Origin: Lachnospiraceae bacterium
GTDB lineage: Bacteria; Bacillota; Clostridia; Lachnospirales; Lachnospiraceae
Assembly (NCBI GenBank): GCA_025758065.1
Contig: CP107199.1
Coordinates: 3,879,501 to 3,943,500 of the forward strand
Length of the DNA stretch: 64,000 bases
Reading direction: 5' to 3'
Each line of letters opens with the position of its first letter. Position 1 is the first letter of the stretch. Below are positions 34,525-43,087 of the stretch, piece after piece. The notes beneath the pieces were generated by a model, which worked only from the letters and a program-made list of their open reading frames with translations, was not told the origin of the DNA and did no database searches. Position numbers and translations under genes: made by a program.

Positions 34525-35424
34525 TTACTTTTTATTAGCAGAAAATGGCCATTCAGAAATCAGAAGTCCCGCAAGAGTAAGCACTGTTCCTGCCATAGCC
34601 TGAAGAGTAATAACTTCATGAAGCAGCGGAATGGACATTAAAATAGTCACCACAGGAATACCGTAAATGTAAACGCTGGCTTTGGTTGCACCCAGAGATT
34701 TTACTGCATAGTTCCAGGTAACAAAGCATATAGCAGATGCACCGATTCCCAGGTATATTACATTTGCAAGATTTACCGGCTGAAGGAGTGCCGGGACCTG
34801 CAGATGGAAATCCATAAACGGCAGAGCTAACAGCATGAAAAGGATCCCATAAAAGAATGTCCTTCTGGTTGTAACAATGGTATCATAGCCAAAACCGCCA
34901 ATCTTTCTGGTACACACAGAATAAACGCCCCATATGGCTGCTGCTGCCAGACCAAGAAAATCTCCTACCGGGTTCAACTCTAATTTTTCACCTTTCTGGA
35001 AAGTGATCAGGCAGATTCCCAACATGGCACAGATAAAACCTGCCACAATGCTTTTCTTCATCTTCTCCCCGTCTAAGAAAAAGTGGGCCATGATCCCTGT
35101 AAAAATCGGTGCAACAGATACGATAACACTGACATTGGAAGCCTGAGTCATGGTGAGGGCAATATTTTCCAGAAGATAGTAAATGCCGATACCGGTAATA
35201 CCGGCAACAACCATGATCAGTTCTTCTTTCACGCTTTTCAGCTTAAGAGGCACCGGGCGGATCAGCCACAGGAAAATATAACCGGCCACAAAGCGCAGCA
35301 CCAGTATTTCCAATGGTGACAGGCTTTCTAACAGTACCTTGGTAGATATAAAGGTAGTTCCCCATATCAGCATCGTAAAAATAGCAGCCATATGTCCGGC
35401 TACTCTTGTCTTTTGTGTACTCAT
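34525..35424 (-). CDS. EamA/DMT-family transporter
   Basis: 299 residues with ten predicted membrane segments in two EamA repeats (MAAIFTMLIWGTTFISTKVL near the start; AAAIWGVYSVCTRKIG at the start of the second repeat). It is a drug/metabolite-type exporter of unknown substrate. It interrupts the usual gpr-spoIIP neighbourhood and has a palindromic repeat copy 21 bp upstream of its start (AAAGGAG site), which suggests a later insertion. Confidence 0.92.
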   Translation of the reverse strand: MSTQKTRVAGHMAAIFTMLIWGTTFISTKVLLESLSPLEILVLRFVAGYIFLWLIRPVPLKLKSVKEELIMVVAGITGIGIYYLLENIALTMTQASNVSVIVSVAPIFTGIMAHFFLDGEKMKKSIVAGFICAMLGICLITFQKGEKLELNPVGDFLGLAAAAIWGVYSVCTRKIGGFGYDTIVTTRRTFFYGILFMLLALPFMDFHLQVPALLQPVNLANVIYLGIGASAICFVTWNYAVKSLGATKASVYIYGIPVVTILMSIPLLHEVITLQAMAGTVLTLAGLLISEWPFSANKK

Positions 35425-35444
35425 TTTCTGCTCCTTTTCATTTT

Positions 35445-35609
35445 AATGTACTCTCGGAATCTTTTTATACTTGATTTTGCGAGAAGATTTTTTGTCAGTT
35501 GTGCCCAGATTTTTGAGGCGTTGGCGTTGCGTCCGCCTCTAAAATTCGGGTGCGACTGACGGAAAATCGGCCGCAAAGGCAGGTGCATGAAAGACTCCGA
35601 GAGTACATT
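35445..35609 (+). repeat. Dispersed palindromic repeat, copy 3
   Basis: 165 bp bounded by perfect 13-bp terminal inverted repeats AATGTACTCTCGG/CCGAGAGTACATT. The arms match the other copies, but the centre differs (GAGGCG ... CGCCTC instead of the GTACGC type) and still pairs. It lies between gpr and the EamA gene, 21 bp before the latter's start. Confidence 0.95.
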
Positions 35610-35670
35610 TTATCTGTTTCTGAAATCTTATTTTCTAAAATCACCAACACAGGCTGACATAAATATCGTG

Positions 35671-36636
35671 TTATCTGAATACTGTTACAGCTCTGTGTAT
35701 CCCCTCCGAAATCGTAAAGCTTAGCTGCTTCACTCTCTGGTCAATATCCGGAGGCGTTACATAAAGACTTCCAAATTCTGGCTCCAGCAGTTCCCGGATC
35801 ATGCGGTACTGATCTTCCGGGTTCATGTTTTCGATCCATTTGCCTGTATTTTTCGTAGCTTCTTCTGATGCCAGCACTCCGGTCAGGGCAGAAATGGTAT
35901 CGTGGACAATGGCTGCTGCTCCCACCACTGTAGGAACGCCAACAGCCAGCACAGGTATCCCCAGAGTTTCCTTTGTCAGGCTGTGCCTGTGATTTCCCAC
36001 TCCGGATCCAGGATGTATCCCTGTATCAGTCAGCTGTATGGTAGTTCCCAGACGCCGGATGCTTCTTGCCGCCAGCGCATCGATGGCAATGACCAGATCC
36101 GGTTTTATTTCGCGGATGAGACCTGATAATATCCGGGCCGTTTCCATACCTGTTTGTGCCATGACACCAGGTGCAATAGCTTTTAATCCCGTTTCATTTT
36201 GCGAAACACTAAGATTATTTACAGTGCGCGGACCAAGGGAATCCGGTGTTACGCTCTGGTTTCCAAGACCGGCAACTAATATGACCGGCTGGCCGTGCAA
36301 AAAGGGAGCTACCTTTTCTTCCCCTTCCTTTTTCCCCAGCGCATGCTCTGCCAGCTCTTTTAATACGTTTGCCAGCTCATCTGAAACTTCACTGTGGAAA
36401 TCCTCATCCGGCAGAAGCAGTCTGTCTGCTTCTAATGTGAGATAACTTCCTACCGGCTTTCCTAAAATCTGTGCTCCCGCCTCATTTAATACCTTCACTT
36501 CCGTGATCTGCACATCTTCCGTCTTTCCCTTCCATTTTCGAAAAGAAACACCTGATACTTCTTTTGCCTGCTCTTTTAATCCTTCTCTTTCTTCCAGGGC
36601 AAGATCTGTGCGTATTTCAAATCTGGCTGTTTTCAT
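35671..36636 (-). CDS. gpr: Spore protease GPR
   Basis: 321 residues. This aspartic-like protease degrades small acid-soluble spore proteins during germination. The core contains VILVAGLGNQSVTPDSLGPR (about residues 107-126), VIAIDALAARS, and LTDTGIHPGSGVGNHR, where the catalytic Asp pair lies. The N-terminal part is the propeptide region (FEIRTDLALEEREG). It starts from ATG after AAGGAGG. It is bracketed by palindromic repeat copies 3 and 4 in opposite orientations. Confidence 0.95.
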   Translation of the reverse strand: MKTARFEIRTDLALEEREGLKEQAKEVSGVSFRKWKGKTEDVQITEVKVLNEAGAQILGKPVGSYLTLEADRLLLPDEDFHSEVSDELANVLKELAEHALGKKEGEEKVAPFLHGQPVILVAGLGNQSVTPDSLGPRTVNNLSVSQNETGLKAIAPGVMAQTGMETARILSGLIREIKPDLVIAIDALAARSIRRLGTTIQLTDTGIHPGSGVGNHRHSLTKETLGIPVLAVGVPTVVGAAAIVHDTISALTGVLASEEATKNTGKWIENMNPEDQYRMIRELLEPEFGSLYVTPPDIDQRVKQLSFTISEGIHRAVTVFR

Positions 36637-36660
36637 TCTGTTCGCCCTCCTTAAATAATA

Positions 36661-36823
36661 ATGTCCTCTCGGAGTCTTTCCTACACCTGCCTTTGTGGCC
36701 GATTTTCCGCCAGTCGCACCCGAATTTCATCACCGTACGCACCGCGTACGCCTCAGAAATTTGGGCACAACTGACAAAAAATCTTCTCACAAAATCAGGT
36801 ACAGAAAGATTCCGAAAGAACAT
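36661..36823 (-). repeat. Dispersed palindromic repeat, copy 4 (inverted)
   Basis: 163 bp. It matches copies 1-3 when read on the minus strand (TTGTGGCCGATTTTCCGCCA region then AAAAAATCTTCTCACAAAAT on the + strand). It lies 25 bp before the gpr start. Confidence 0.93.
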
Positions 36824-36866
36824 AATATCAATATAAAGGTTAGTTTAAGCAGAATAGCCTGTTTTA

Positions 36867-37433
36867 TTATAAAAACCAGAGATTAGGCACAGAAGTAGTG
36901 ATACCTGCTGCTCCACTTTCCATAGCAGCCTCGATCTCATTTTTCGTATTAATAAAACCACCAGTTATAAAAGGGATCCGACTTTCTTTGGAAAGATCAC
37001 TTATAACACTTAATATGACACCTGGAAGAATCTCCACACCGTCTGCTGTACAACTCTTGATCTGATGGCGGATATTGGCCTGTGAAATAGCATCAAACAC
37101 AAAAAAACGCTGGATTGCCAGCAAGTCCAATGCCTTTGCTCTTCTTACCTGATTGGATTTTGTAGTTACGATTCCTGCTGCACTTGTATAACATTTCACA
37201 AATTCCACTGCGCTGTCCTTTGATGACAGCCCATCTATAAAATCCATATACACAAAGGGTTCAATTCCTGCTTTTCTCACTCGCTCCACAATAAATGGCA
37301 GCGTTTTCAGGTTTCCACAGAAAATATATGCCAATTTTACCCGTGAAAGGCAAAGATCATCCAGATCTTCTTCTCTACAGAGAGCCGCCATAATAGGGTT
37401 CTTTTTTATAATATCCTGTAAGGTTGTTTTCAT
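36867..37433 (-). CDS. glpP: GlpP-like glycerol-responsive antiterminator
   Basis: 188 residues. Family marks are VKLAYIFCGNLKTLPFIVER, FVYMDFIDGLSSKDSAVEFV, GIVTTKSNQVRRAKAL and VEILPGVI. In Bacillus subtilis GlpP binds glycerol-3-phosphate and prevents termination in the glpD leader. No glpF, glpK or glpD is nearby. It lies downstream of an ABC-transporter operon whose leader contains an intrinsic terminator, so that leader is a candidate target. A terminator (37515-37554) and its own weak promoter separate it from the operon. Confidence 0.88.
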   Translation of the reverse strand: MKTTLQDIIKKNPIMAALCREEDLDDLCLSRVKLAYIFCGNLKTLPFIVERVRKAGIEPFVYMDFIDGLSSKDSAVEFVKCYTSAAGIVTTKSNQVRRAKALDLLAIQRFFVFDAISQANIRHQIKSCTADGVEILPGVILSVISDLSKESRIPFITGGFINTKNEIEAAMESGAAGITTSVPNLWFL

Positions 37434-37480
37434 TATTTTTCATCCTCATCGTAGGTATTGTTTATTTTTTCTCCCCGACC

Positions 37481-37510
37481 ATTGTAACATACATCTGCAA
37501 AATATGTACA
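37481..37510 (-). promoter_or_regulatory. Putative promoter of glpP
   Basis: Minus strand: -35 TGTACA (37505-37510), 18-bp spacer, -10 TACAAT (37481-37486). Confidence 0.5.
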
Positions 37511-37514
37511 GCAT

Positions 37515-37556
37515 AAAAAATCCGCCTGTGCCATATGACACCTGCGGATTTTTTGT
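37515..37556. terminator. Terminator of the ABC-transporter operon
   Basis: An 11-bp stem AAAAAATCCGC (37515-37525)/GCGGATTTTTT (37544-37554) with T-runs on both strands, 30 bp after the last permease gene. Confidence 0.88.
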
Positions 37557-37585
37557 ATTTATCGTGTTTTGGTAAATTTTGATTT

Positions 37586-38431
37586 TTATCCCTTTACACC
37601 ACTGCTGGTAATTCCCTGTACAAAATACTTCTGTAATGGAAGGAATAACAGAACAGGTACAACAGCAGAAATTGCGGAACCTGCAAAAATGTAGCTGAAA
37701 TATACCTGGTTCTCATCTGAAAAATAAGATAAAGCTACCTGAATCGTTCTTGCTGCTTCCGTACGTGTTGCAAGCAACGGCCAGAAAAAGTTATTCCACT
37801 CATTTACAAAAATCATCAGCCCGGCAGTGATGGCTACCGGAACAGAAAGCGGTAAGATTACACTGAAAAATACCTGGATCCAGGAAGCTCCGTCAATACG
37901 CGCTGCTTCTACAAGACTTTTGGGAATCTCTTTAAAAAACTGGGTAAATAAGAACATGGCAAGTCCACTGGCAGCTCCTGGAAAAATAAGAGCTGAATAA
38001 GAATTGACCATTCCCAGGGAAGAGACCAGATTATAAAGTGGCAATGCTACTGCATCTTCGGGTACCATAAATGAGATCAGGCAAATTGCAAACAAAATGT
38101 TTTTACCTTTAAAATCAAAGAATGCAAAGGTAAAACCTCCCAGAGCTGAGATCAGCATGCTTAAAGGCACCAAAATAGCAACTACAATCAGTGTATTTTT
38201 CAAAGCTGTTCCATAGCCCATCTCTGAAAAAATAGCCACATAGTTGTTCATGGTCCAATTTTGAGGAATCAGTGTTTTCCACGTAAATGGAAGTGCGTAC
38301 TCAAAAATCTCTTTATTGGTCCTAAATGAAGCTAAAATAATATAAAGCAGAGGAAAAATAGCAATGAAAGCAATGACGGTCAAAACCACATATAAAACTG
38401 CTTTTTCCAAAGGTGTTTTTGTCTCCTTCAT
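37586..38431 (-). CDS. ABC transporter permease, MalG/UgpE type
   Basis: About 281 residues with six membrane segments. The EAA loop PKSLVEAARIDGASWIQVFF (about residues 177-196) contacts the ATPase. The start MKETKTPLEKAVLYVV at 38431 is preferred over the upstream ATG at 38452, because AGAAGGAGG lies nine bases before it. It is last in the operon after the binding protein and partner permease. No ATP-binding subunit is encoded, so a shared MsmX-type ATPase is expected. Confidence 0.92.
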   Translation of the reverse strand: MKETKTPLEKAVLYVVLTVIAFIAIFPLLYIILASFRTNKEIFEYALPFTWKTLIPQNWTMNNYVAIFSEMGYGTALKNTLIVVAILVPLSMLISALGGFTFAFFDFKGKNILFAICLISFMVPEDAVALPLYNLVSSLGMVNSYSALIFPGAASGLAMFLFTQFFKEIPKSLVEAARIDGASWIQVFFSVILPLSVPVAITAGLMIFVNEWNNFFWPLLATRTEAARTIQVALSYFSDENQVYFSYIFAGSAISAVVPVLLFLPLQKYFVQGITSSGVKG

Positions 38432-38435
38432 GGCC

Positions 38436-39296
38436 TTATTCCTCCTTCTCATTTAATAAACGGAACTGTATTACAACAACAGCAAGTACGATCAGCAGCA
38501 GAATGGTTGTCAGTGCACCTGCTCTGGATGCATTGCCATTTCTGAACGCTGATTTATAAACTTCATACATCAACACGTTTGTGCTGTTCTGAGGTCCCCC
38601 TTCTGTAATCAGCTTCATTGGAGCAAATAACAGCATATTTGCAGAAGTATTTGCTACAAATACAAAAAGCAATGTTCTTTTGATCAACGGAAGTGTAATA
38701 TGGAACAGCATAGTAAAAAATCCAGCTCCATCCAGCTTTGCAGATTCATAAATGGATGTATCCACACCCTTTAAACCTGCTAAAATGTACATCATCCAGT
38801 ATCCACAGCCTTTCCATGTAGCCATCATAACAATACACCATAACGCCTGTTTCACATCTGTGAAAAAGCCCTGTTTTCCAAGTCCCAAAAAGGTAGATAT
38901 ACTATTAAATACACCGCTGTTGTAATTTGCCATCAGATTCCAGCTGATGGAAGCTACGGAAATAGCCATGGTAACTGGCAAATAATAGATACTCCTGAAA
39001 ATACCAATGCCCTTAATAGTAGAGTTTACTAAAAGAGCCAGACACAGGGAGATCACAATCTGAAGCGGGATCATGACCAGATTCATTTTCACCGTTGTAC
39101 CTAAAGCTCCCCAGAAATTTCTGTCTCCAAAAAGAATCTCATAGGTACGCAAAGATGGACTGCCATTTCGGAAAAAAGATTCCAGAATAACAGATATAAT
39201 GGGATAAATTTTAAAAATAAGAATAATAATCAGTGCCGGTGCCAGCATAAGATACGGCACCATTTCTTTCAATATTATATTTTTCTTCATGTTCAT
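38436..39296 (-). CDS. ABC transporter permease, MalF/UgpA type
   Basis: 286 residues with six membrane segments. The first is YLMLAPALIIILIFKIYPII, typical of sugar/glycerol-phosphate permeases. The EAA-type loop is DTSIYESAKLDGAGFFTMLF (about 187-206). The start lies directly after the binding-protein gene, and the stop is just ahead of the second permease. The substrate is not shown by the sequence. Confidence 0.92.
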   Translation of the reverse strand: MNMKKNIILKEMVPYLMLAPALIIILIFKIYPIISVILESFFRNGSPSLRTYEILFGDRNFWGALGTTVKMNLVMIPLQIVISLCLALLVNSTIKGIGIFRSIYYLPVTMAISVASISWNLMANYNSGVFNSISTFLGLGKQGFFTDVKQALWCIVMMATWKGCGYWMMYILAGLKGVDTSIYESAKLDGAGFFTMLFHITLPLIKRTLLFVFVANTSANMLLFAPMKLITEGGPQNSTNVLMYEVYKSAFRNGNASRAGALTTILLLIVLAVVVIQFRLLNEKEE

Positions 39297-39298
39297 AT

Positions 39299-40621
39299 TT
39301 ATTCGTATTCCTTAAATGCAGTTTCAAGTTCAGCTTTACAGTCATCTACAGCACCAGCAACCTCTGCACCGTTTCTTACATTATCCCACAGTGCGTTCAT
39401 AGCAGTAGAGTACTCGTTGAATGCAGGTGTGATTGCTCTTACCAGAGCAGTGTTCTTAACTTCATATTCAGCCATTACCATGTATGGTTTTGCTTTTTTT
39501 AATTCATCTGTAAACTGACGGTCCAGAGCAGGCACCATACCCGATGCATTAATATAAACGTCTGCACCATCATATAAAGTCAAATATTTAATAAACTCCG
39601 CTGCAGCTTCCTGTTTCACTGAATAAGTATTCATACCAATGGTCCAGCTTCCACATGCAGAACGAATTTCGTCTTCATGACCTTCAAAGCATGGAATATA
39701 GGTAAATCCCCAGTCTTCAAATCCATTCTTCTCAAATGCTGCTGGAAGTGCAGTAGTTCCTAAGTAGAATAAAATCTTTCCTGACTGGAAGTAACTGCTG
39801 GTGTCATCTGCAGATATACCTCTGGTAAATATACCATCATTTACCTGTGTCTGATAGAAGTTTAAGGCATCCATCCAAGGCTGTGTATCAATTACACCAT
39901 CTACACTGAGACCATCTTCGCTGATCTGCGCACCTCCTAATGAGTTAGGGAGAATGTTCATCTGATATACACGGCCAACTTGTTGGAACTCAATTCCGTA
40001 AATTCCCTTGGAATGATCGGGATCTAATACATCCAGTGCCTGCTTGGAATAATCGATCAGCTGCTCCCATGTAAGACGGTTATCCGGAGTTACAGAATCA
40101 AAATCAATATTGATGCCTGCTTCTTTCAAAAGTGCCTTATTATAGTAGAGTACGGTGGATGAATTGCCCATTGGTGCACCGTAGAACTGGTCTTTGTAAG
40201 TTCCTTCTGTGATCATAGCATCTGTAAACATCTTTATCTCATCATCGCTGATCCACTGGTTTAATGGCTGTAAGTAGCCACGGCTTACATAAGCAGCAAC
40301 ATTTGGACCGTCTGCTGCAAAAATATCATATTCGGTGGACTTATTACTCATAAGAACTTCCAGGGTTTCAAATACATCATTGAATGCAACATAGTCTGCT
40401 TCACACTTGATTTTGCCTTCGTATGCCTTATTAAATGCCTCTACTGCTGCGCTTACGCCCAGTTCCTGTGAATTACTCATCATCAGGTGGATCGTTACTT
40501 CTCCATCAACACTGTCTCCTGCTGCCTTTGCAGTGGTCTCTTCTGCTGCTTTGCTGCCACATGCTGTCAGTCCTGCTACCATTGCTGCTGTTAATAACCC
40601 CAACCAAACTTTCTTATACAT
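39299..40621 (-). CDS. Extracellular solute-binding lipoprotein (family 1, UgpB-like)
   Basis: 440 residues. The lipoprotein signal ends in LTAC with Cys21 as lipidated residue, followed by a Thr/Ala/Glu linker. The mature part has the periplasmic-binding-protein type 2 fold, starting VTIHLMMSNSQELGVSAAVE, and contains YDIFAADGPNVAAYVSRGYL. It captures a sugar-like or glycerol-phosphate-like solute for the two permeases that follow. AAAGGAGGAA precedes the ATG. The nucleoside hydrolase gene is immediately upstream. Confidence 0.92.
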   Translation of the reverse strand: MYKKVWLGLLTAAMVAGLTACGSKAAEETTAKAAGDSVDGEVTIHLMMSNSQELGVSAAVEAFNKAYEGKIKCEADYVAFNDVFETLEVLMSNKSTEYDIFAADGPNVAAYVSRGYLQPLNQWISDDEIKMFTDAMITEGTYKDQFYGAPMGNSSTVLYYNKALLKEAGINIDFDSVTPDNRLTWEQLIDYSKQALDVLDPDHSKGIYGIEFQQVGRVYQMNILPNSLGGAQISEDGLSVDGVIDTQPWMDALNFYQTQVNDGIFTRGISADDTSSYFQSGKILFYLGTTALPAAFEKNGFEDWGFTYIPCFEGHEDEIRSACGSWTIGMNTYSVKQEAAAEFIKYLTLYDGADVYINASGMVPALDRQFTDELKKAKPYMVMAEYEVKNTALVRAITPAFNEYSTAMNALWDNVRNGAEVAGAVDDCKAELETAFKEYE

Positions 40622-40686
40622 AATATTCCTCCTTTTATTTTACATGTGTGTTTGGAACTTCTCCCTATTTTTCAGAAACACACATT

Positions 40687-41637
40687 TTACTTTGCCAGTT
40701 TTGCAAACATATCTTCAAACAAAATATCCCTGTTGATATGGTATACATATTTGATAAAATGACGTCGCAGATCTACTCCATAACAATTATCATATTCAAA
40801 TACCGGACTGTGCTCATAACGGTCTTCCATAAATTTCTCATCCAACAACCATGCCACTGCTGTTACATCCCATAAAGGCTTGGACCAGTCTTTTTTCTTT
40901 TCTCTCTGTTCCATAAATGCAAAAGATACATCTAACAAATAATCAGAAAGCTTACTTTTTCCTCTCATGTAATATTCCAGTTCTACTCTGGAAATGCGAA
41001 ATTCTGACACAACACCGTTGCAAGGAAGCTGGACTACTGCCACACCACAGCCAAATACCACTCTGGCTGCAGCAATGTCCTGAACTGCATTAAAATCTTT
41101 GCAGCTCTGCCATTCTTTTCCATGACCTCCCAACCATACGACTACTATCTTATCAATAATATCCGGTGCTATAAGAAGGGCCGATGCAATATCAGTCAAA
41201 ACTGCGATTCCTACTACATAGAGAGGATTTTCCGGTGTATGTTCTCTTGCGAGACGTATGATCTCCCGGGCTGCAGGGCAGTCCACCGGTGTCTGCTCAT
41301 CAGGCAATTTTCTTTCTGCTCCCTTAAAAACATGATCCTTTAACTCTGTTTCTTCCATTACAGAAAGCAGTTCCTGGATTGCCAAATAACTCTGTTCCAT
41401 TCCTTCTTTTGCACTGCTGTTCTGTCTGGTACGCCCCATACTTGCAGGACTATAAAATGGAGCTGCCATGATTCCCTTTACATTCAGTCGATCACTTGAC
41501 CGGATCATATATGCCAATGCGTATAGATCATCGATTTCATTATAGGCATCTGTATCCAGCACTACATCTATCTGGCCAATCGGCCGTCTAAGACGCTTCA
41601 TATATCCAATCCCGTCACTATTTTTTTCTTTTTCCAT
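40687..41637 (-). CDS. Nucleoside hydrolase (IunH-type)
   Basis: About 316 residues. The N-terminal signature VVLDTDAYNEIDDLYALAYM carries the Asp cluster that binds Ca2+ in this family (usual DTDxGxDD, here DTDAYNEIDD). VVWLGGHGKEW lies further on. The usual reaction is hydrolysis of ribonucleosides to ribose and base; variants act on other N-ribosides. AAAGGAG before the ATG at 41637 decides the start. It is the first gene of the operon with the ABC transporter, so the imported compound may be a riboside. Confidence 0.88.
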   Translation of the reverse strand: MEKEKNSDGIGYMKRLRRPIGQIDVVLDTDAYNEIDDLYALAYMIRSSDRLNVKGIMAAPFYSPASMGRTRQNSSAKEGMEQSYLAIQELLSVMEETELKDHVFKGAERKLPDEQTPVDCPAAREIIRLAREHTPENPLYVVGIAVLTDIASALLIAPDIIDKIVVVWLGGHGKEWQSCKDFNAVQDIAAARVVFGCGVAVVQLPCNGVVSEFRISRVELEYYMRGKSKLSDYLLDVSFAFMEQREKKKDWSKPLWDVTAVAWLLDEKFMEDRYEHSPVFEYDNCYGVDLRRHFIKYVYHINRDILFEDMFAKLAK

Positions 41638-41672
41638 ATCAGTCTCCTTTCTAGTTTCAGAGAAAATGAGCA

Positions 41673-41716
41673 ACAAAAAAGGACGTACCTCTCCCTCATT
41701 GGAAGAGTTCGTCCTT
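41673..41716 (-). terminator. Leader terminator (candidate attenuator) of the nucleoside hydrolase operon
   Basis: On the minus strand, stem AAGGACG...CTCT/AGAG...CGTCCTT (41679-41716) is followed by TTTTTTG, ending about 36 nt before the nucleoside hydrolase start codon. It lies inside the 5' leader and should stop transcription before the operon unless relieved. Confidence 0.75.
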
Positions 41717-41753
41717 ACACAAGTTTTCCCCGACGCAACTTTCTTATAGTTGT

Positions 41754-41850
41754 ATCATATCATAATCACTTTTTGTTTCATATGCGCACTTTTAATGAAA
41801 TATGCATTATTTTTTGTGCATATTGACAATAAAAAAGCGGCGTAAAAATT
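41754..41850. promoter_or_regulatory. Promoter/operator region of the nucleoside hydrolase operon
   Basis: Two overlapping TATGAT -10-like hexamers (41754-41764, minus strand) lie about 115 nt before the gene; no convincing -35 is seen. Upstream are three related ATATGC-type boxes (about 41780, 41800 and 41816), which could be operator sites of an unknown regulator. Confidence 0.35.
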
Positions 41851-41861
41851 TAATTTTCCGC

Positions 41862-41890
41862 TTGACATTTTCAGGTGTATTCGCTAAAAT
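41862..41890 (+). promoter_or_regulatory. Sigma-A promoter of rpsT
   Basis: -35 TTGACA (41862-41867, perfect), 17-bp spacer, -10 TAAAAT (41885-41890). The transcribed leader to rpsT is about 90 nt. Confidence 0.82.
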
Positions 41891-41987
41891 ATAACAGTAT
41901 GTTTACATTGAACTGTCCGTGTCCAGGCTTTGATGGAAAACACAACGATTAATATTTTTATATAATACCGAACGGAGGTGTATTTCA

Positions 41988-42251
41988 TTGGCTAACATTA
42001 AATCTGCAAAGAAGAGAATCTTAGTAAACGAAACTAAGGCTGCAAGAAACAAAGCGATCAGATCTAAGGTTAAAACCGCAATCAAGAAAGTTGAGGCTGC
42101 TGTAGCTGCTGGAGATAAGGCTGCTGCTCAGGCTGCACTGGTTGCTGCTACTACCGAGATCGATAAGGCTTGCACCAAGGGTGTATACCACAAGAACAAT
42201 GCTGCCCGCAAAGTTTCTCGTGTATCCAAGGCTGTTAATTCTATCGCTTAA
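41988..42251 (+). CDS. rpsT: 30S ribosomal protein S20
   Basis: 87 residues. Starts at TTG, read as Met, with GGAGG nine bases before it; the protein begins MANIKSAKKRILVNETKAAR, the family's N terminus. It is Lys/Ala-rich and binds 16S rRNA helices 9 and 44. A non-ATG start for rpsT is common and keeps expression tunable. A terminator follows 37 bp later. Confidence 0.97.
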   Translation: MANIKSAKKRILVNETKAARNKAIRSKVKTAIKKVEAAVAAGDKAAAQAALVAATTEIDKACTKGVYHKNNAARKVSRVSKAVNSIA

Positions 42252-42287
42252 TTTATAGAATTCGATCAATCGATACAGAAAATCAAA

Positions 42288-42322
42288 AGCTCTCCGGATT
42301 AACCCACCGGAGAGCTTTTTTA
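42288..42322 (+). terminator. Intrinsic terminator of rpsT
   Basis: A 10-bp stem AGCTCTCCGG/CCGGAGAGCT with a 9-nt loop, followed by TTTTTT. Confidence 0.95.
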
Positions 42323-42359
42323 TTACTTTATTCAGAACACTACAAAATTGCATTTCCCC

Positions 42360-42965
42360 CTACATCTGTTCCTCATCGTAACGGGCCCTGATACCACCTA
42401 CGAATTTTAATCTGGTCCTTGCGCATACCACATGCGCGCCGCCAATAGCTTTTGTCTGGATTCTTACTGGAACTGCTACATCTCTCATGTGCATACCGAT
42501 CAGCGTATCTCCAATATCAATGCCTGCATGAGCCTTAATGTGTTCCACTGCCACCGGATGTTCCAAAGTATGGTACGCTGCCGTAGAGAAAGAACCACCG
42601 GCTTTTAACTGGGGAACTACGTTTACAGGCTCATATCCGTATTTTTCTGCTGCCTCTTTTTCCAGGATCAGAGAGCGGTTTAAATGCTCGCAGCACTGAG
42701 CTGCCAGATAAATCCCCAGAGGTTTTAACTCCTCATACAACGCCTTATACACAGTCTGCCCAATAGTTTCGCTGGAATGAGAGCCAATCTTATAACTTCC
42801 GATCTCACTGGAAGAACAGCCTACTACCAGAATCTGACCTGGTTTCATTTTTGCAACAGCCAGAAGTTCATTTAACACTTCTTTTGTCTGTGTGCGGATT
42901 TCTTCTAATACTTCATCACTTTCTTTTTCTGTTGCTACTCCCGGTATTATCTTTTCTTCTGCCAT
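42360..42965 (-). CDS. TIGR01440/UPF0340 family protein
   Basis: 201 residues. The family signature includes ILVVGCSSSEIGSYKIGSHS (about 45-64), AAQCCEHLNRSL and HMRDVAVPVRI. The fold and function are unknown in the literature I recall. It is transcribed opposite to rpsT, sharing the rpsT terminator region, and lies next to holA. Confidence 0.88.
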   Translation of the reverse strand: MAEEKIIPGVATEKESDEVLEEIRTQTKEVLNELLAVAKMKPGQILVVGCSSSEIGSYKIGSHSSETIGQTVYKALYEELKPLGIYLAAQCCEHLNRSLILEKEAAEKYGYEPVNVVPQLKAGGSFSTAAYHTLEHPVAVEHIKAHAGIDIGDTLIGMHMRDVAVPVRIQTKAIGGAHVVCARTRLKFVGGIRARYDEEQM

Positions 42966-43087
42966 CTATTTTTCTCCCTTACTATTTTTTCTAATACACC
43001 CTTTTATAAATAACCGGCTTTATCACGCAGGATTCTGATCCTAATATTCAGACAAGCGAGTGGCATAGTTATTTCGAAAATGATGTA

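Noticed and set aside
15341..36886. Similar small open frames at 15341-15550, 27448-27633, 36617-36823 and 36695-36886 sharing peptides such as LRNLGTTDKKS or FVSCAQIS
   Set aside because: The shared peptides come from the repeated DNA element read in the same frames; they lack ribosome binding sites and appear on both strands.
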